DNA of 6,008 nt, from contig CANQHY010000075.1 of the NCBI GenBank assembly GCA_947623975.1, positions 1 to 6,008 on the forward strand, in the 5' to 3' direction. The notes beneath the pieces are model-generated. The model was given only the letters and a program-made list of their open reading frames with translations. It made no database searches and was not told the origin of the DNA. The stretch comes from an uncultured Bacilli bacterium (GTDB taxonomy: Bacteria; Bacillota_I; Bacilli_A; RF39; UBA660). This document shows, piece by piece, positions 5,047-6,008 of this stretch (position 1 is the first letter of the stretch; each line of letters opens with the position of its first letter). The position numbers and the translations under genes are program-made.

Positions 5047-6008
5047 AAAAAGAAAAGGTACAATATAATAAAAATTTTAATAATTGTATGCTTAATTATA
5101 TTGCTTTTTATTGTTGGAGTTTATTGTACAAAAATTATTTCTTTAATGAGATTGGATTACACACTTTTGGAATCTGTTACTATTTGTAATAATGGGGTAT
5201 ATGATGATATTTTAAGTAAGGGATATAGTAGTTCTATAACAAAAATTATTGGGGATAAAAACTATATTGATAAATATTTCGATTCATATTTTTATATAGA
5301 ATATTACAATCAAGAGAATTTTCTTGTATATATTAATAATCTCCTTGATTTAGGATATACATCTGATGAGATTAATATTATCAACAAAAGAAATGATTTA
5401 GTATTGAAAAAATATCTGGAGCATACATACGTTAAAAACATTAATAAATGGCTAGAGTATCCATATTTTAAGTCAGAATTAATAGATCGTTATTTATCAT
5501 ATTTTAGTGGTGATTATGAAAGGGCTATTATTGATGTTAATATAGGCTTAGATAAAAACTTTTATGAGTATACTACTATTGTTAAAGATTTTTCTATTTC
5601 TATGCTTGTAAATAAATATAATGAATTAGATAGTAGTTTTACACCTGTTAATTTAGTCCTTTTGGATAATTGTACAGAAGGAGAACATTATCTTGTTAAA
5701 GAAGCAAAAGAGGCATATGATGAAATGTGTTTAGCCTCTAAAAATGCTGGCATGAATTTATCTGTTACATCTTCCTACAGGGACTATAAAAGTCAAGAAG
5801 AAACAGTTGAATATTATCTTAATTTGTATGGACAAGATTATGTAGATAATTATGTTGCCAAGGCTGGCTTTTCAGAACATCAGACAGCGCTTGCCTTAGA
5901 TGTTAAATCGTCTGTTGCTAGTCCTTTTAGAACAACCCCTGAATATAAATGGATGGTGGATAATTCGTACAAATATGGCTTTATTTTAAGGTATCCCGAG
6001 GGAAAGGA
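5044..6008 (+). CDS. VanY-like M15B D-Ala-D-Ala carboxypeptidase, membrane-anchored, 3' end missing
   Basis: The reading frame is open from 5023 to the right edge: 321 codons plus two bases counted from the ACG at 5044. The N-terminus (KKKRYNIIK, then hydrophobic residues about 11-27) is a typical uncleaved signal anchor placing the enzyme outside the membrane. Residues about 220-321 match M15B peptidases, zinc enzymes that trim the terminal D-Ala of peptidoglycan stem peptides. They show VTSSYRDYKSQ with the substrate-binding-type Arg at 246, AGFSEHQTALALDV with zinc ligands H279 and D286, and YKYGFILRYPEGK. The last zinc histidine and catalytic Glu region lie beyond the window. The conserved Gly of S-x-H-x-x-G-x-A-x-D is Ala here (A282). 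A roughly 190-residue stretch between anchor and peptidase domain (for example NLLDLGYTSDEINIINKRND at 100-119) is helical and of unknown role. Start codon uncertain; family assignment firm. Confidence 0.85.

Noticed and set aside
4995..5189. Plus-strand open frame of 64 codons with an ATG overlapping the M15 peptidase start
   Set aside because: Its ATG lies within the -35 of the promoter and it has no ribosome binding site of its own. The peptidase frame in the same DNA has clear family motifs.
1..6008. Mycoplasma-type genetic code, suggested by the low GC content
   Set aside because: Trp codons in the clear genes are TGG and no conserved frame is interrupted by an in-frame TGA needing reassignment.

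Overview
The window is about 6 kb of very AT-rich DNA. The codon use (AAA, TTA, GAT, ATA), strong Shine-Dalgarno sequences (GGTGA, AAGGTGAT, AAGGGGTG) and sigma-A-type promoters suggest a low-GC Firmicutes/Bacillota chromosome, possibly one of the Mollicutes-related gut Bacilli. All intact genes end in TAA, Trp is written TGG, and no sense TGA occurs, so the standard bacterial code applies rather than the Mycoplasma code. No RNA gene, CRISPR array, transposase or insertion sequence was seen. The lineage is an inference from composition and gene style only.

Layout, left to right. Bases 1-54 hold the first 18 codons of a minus-strand gene that leaves the window. Its divergent intergenic region (55-274) contains a compact set of direct and inverted GAACTT-type repeats ending just upstream of an extended -10 promoter. 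That promoter reads into two tandem paralogous genes (275-1186 and 1246-2172). Their proteins look like strongly diverged sigma-70-family factors, with a region-2-like N-terminal half, a variable acidic linker, a region-4-like segment and an extra C-terminal tail ending in the same basic residues. A weak terminator follows. Next comes a separately promoted gene (2245-3381) for a membrane-anchored calcineurin-like metallophosphoesterase with all catalytic motifs intact. It converges on a minus-strand gene (3405-4913) for a 502-residue protein I do not recognise. One bidirectional hairpin serves both gene ends and contains both stop codons.

Upstream of the 502-residue gene is a second divergent promoter region with near-consensus, back-to-back promoters. 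On the plus strand it drives a gene running off the right edge (5044 onward). That gene encodes a membrane-anchored M15B (VanY-like) D-Ala-D-Ala carboxypeptidase with a long N-terminal extension. It has no ATG at the position set by its Shine-Dalgarno: the codon there is ACG, with ATT, GTG and TTG as in-frame alternatives just upstream.

Functionally, two products (the phosphoesterase and the peptidase) are predicted to act outside the membrane at the cell envelope, and two (the sigma-like pair) may act on transcription. Nothing here proves that the pair controls its neighbours; the visible promoters look housekeeping. The most interesting items are the sigma-like tandem pair, the repeat cluster in front of it, the non-ATG start of the peptidase gene, and the unrecognised 502-residue protein.
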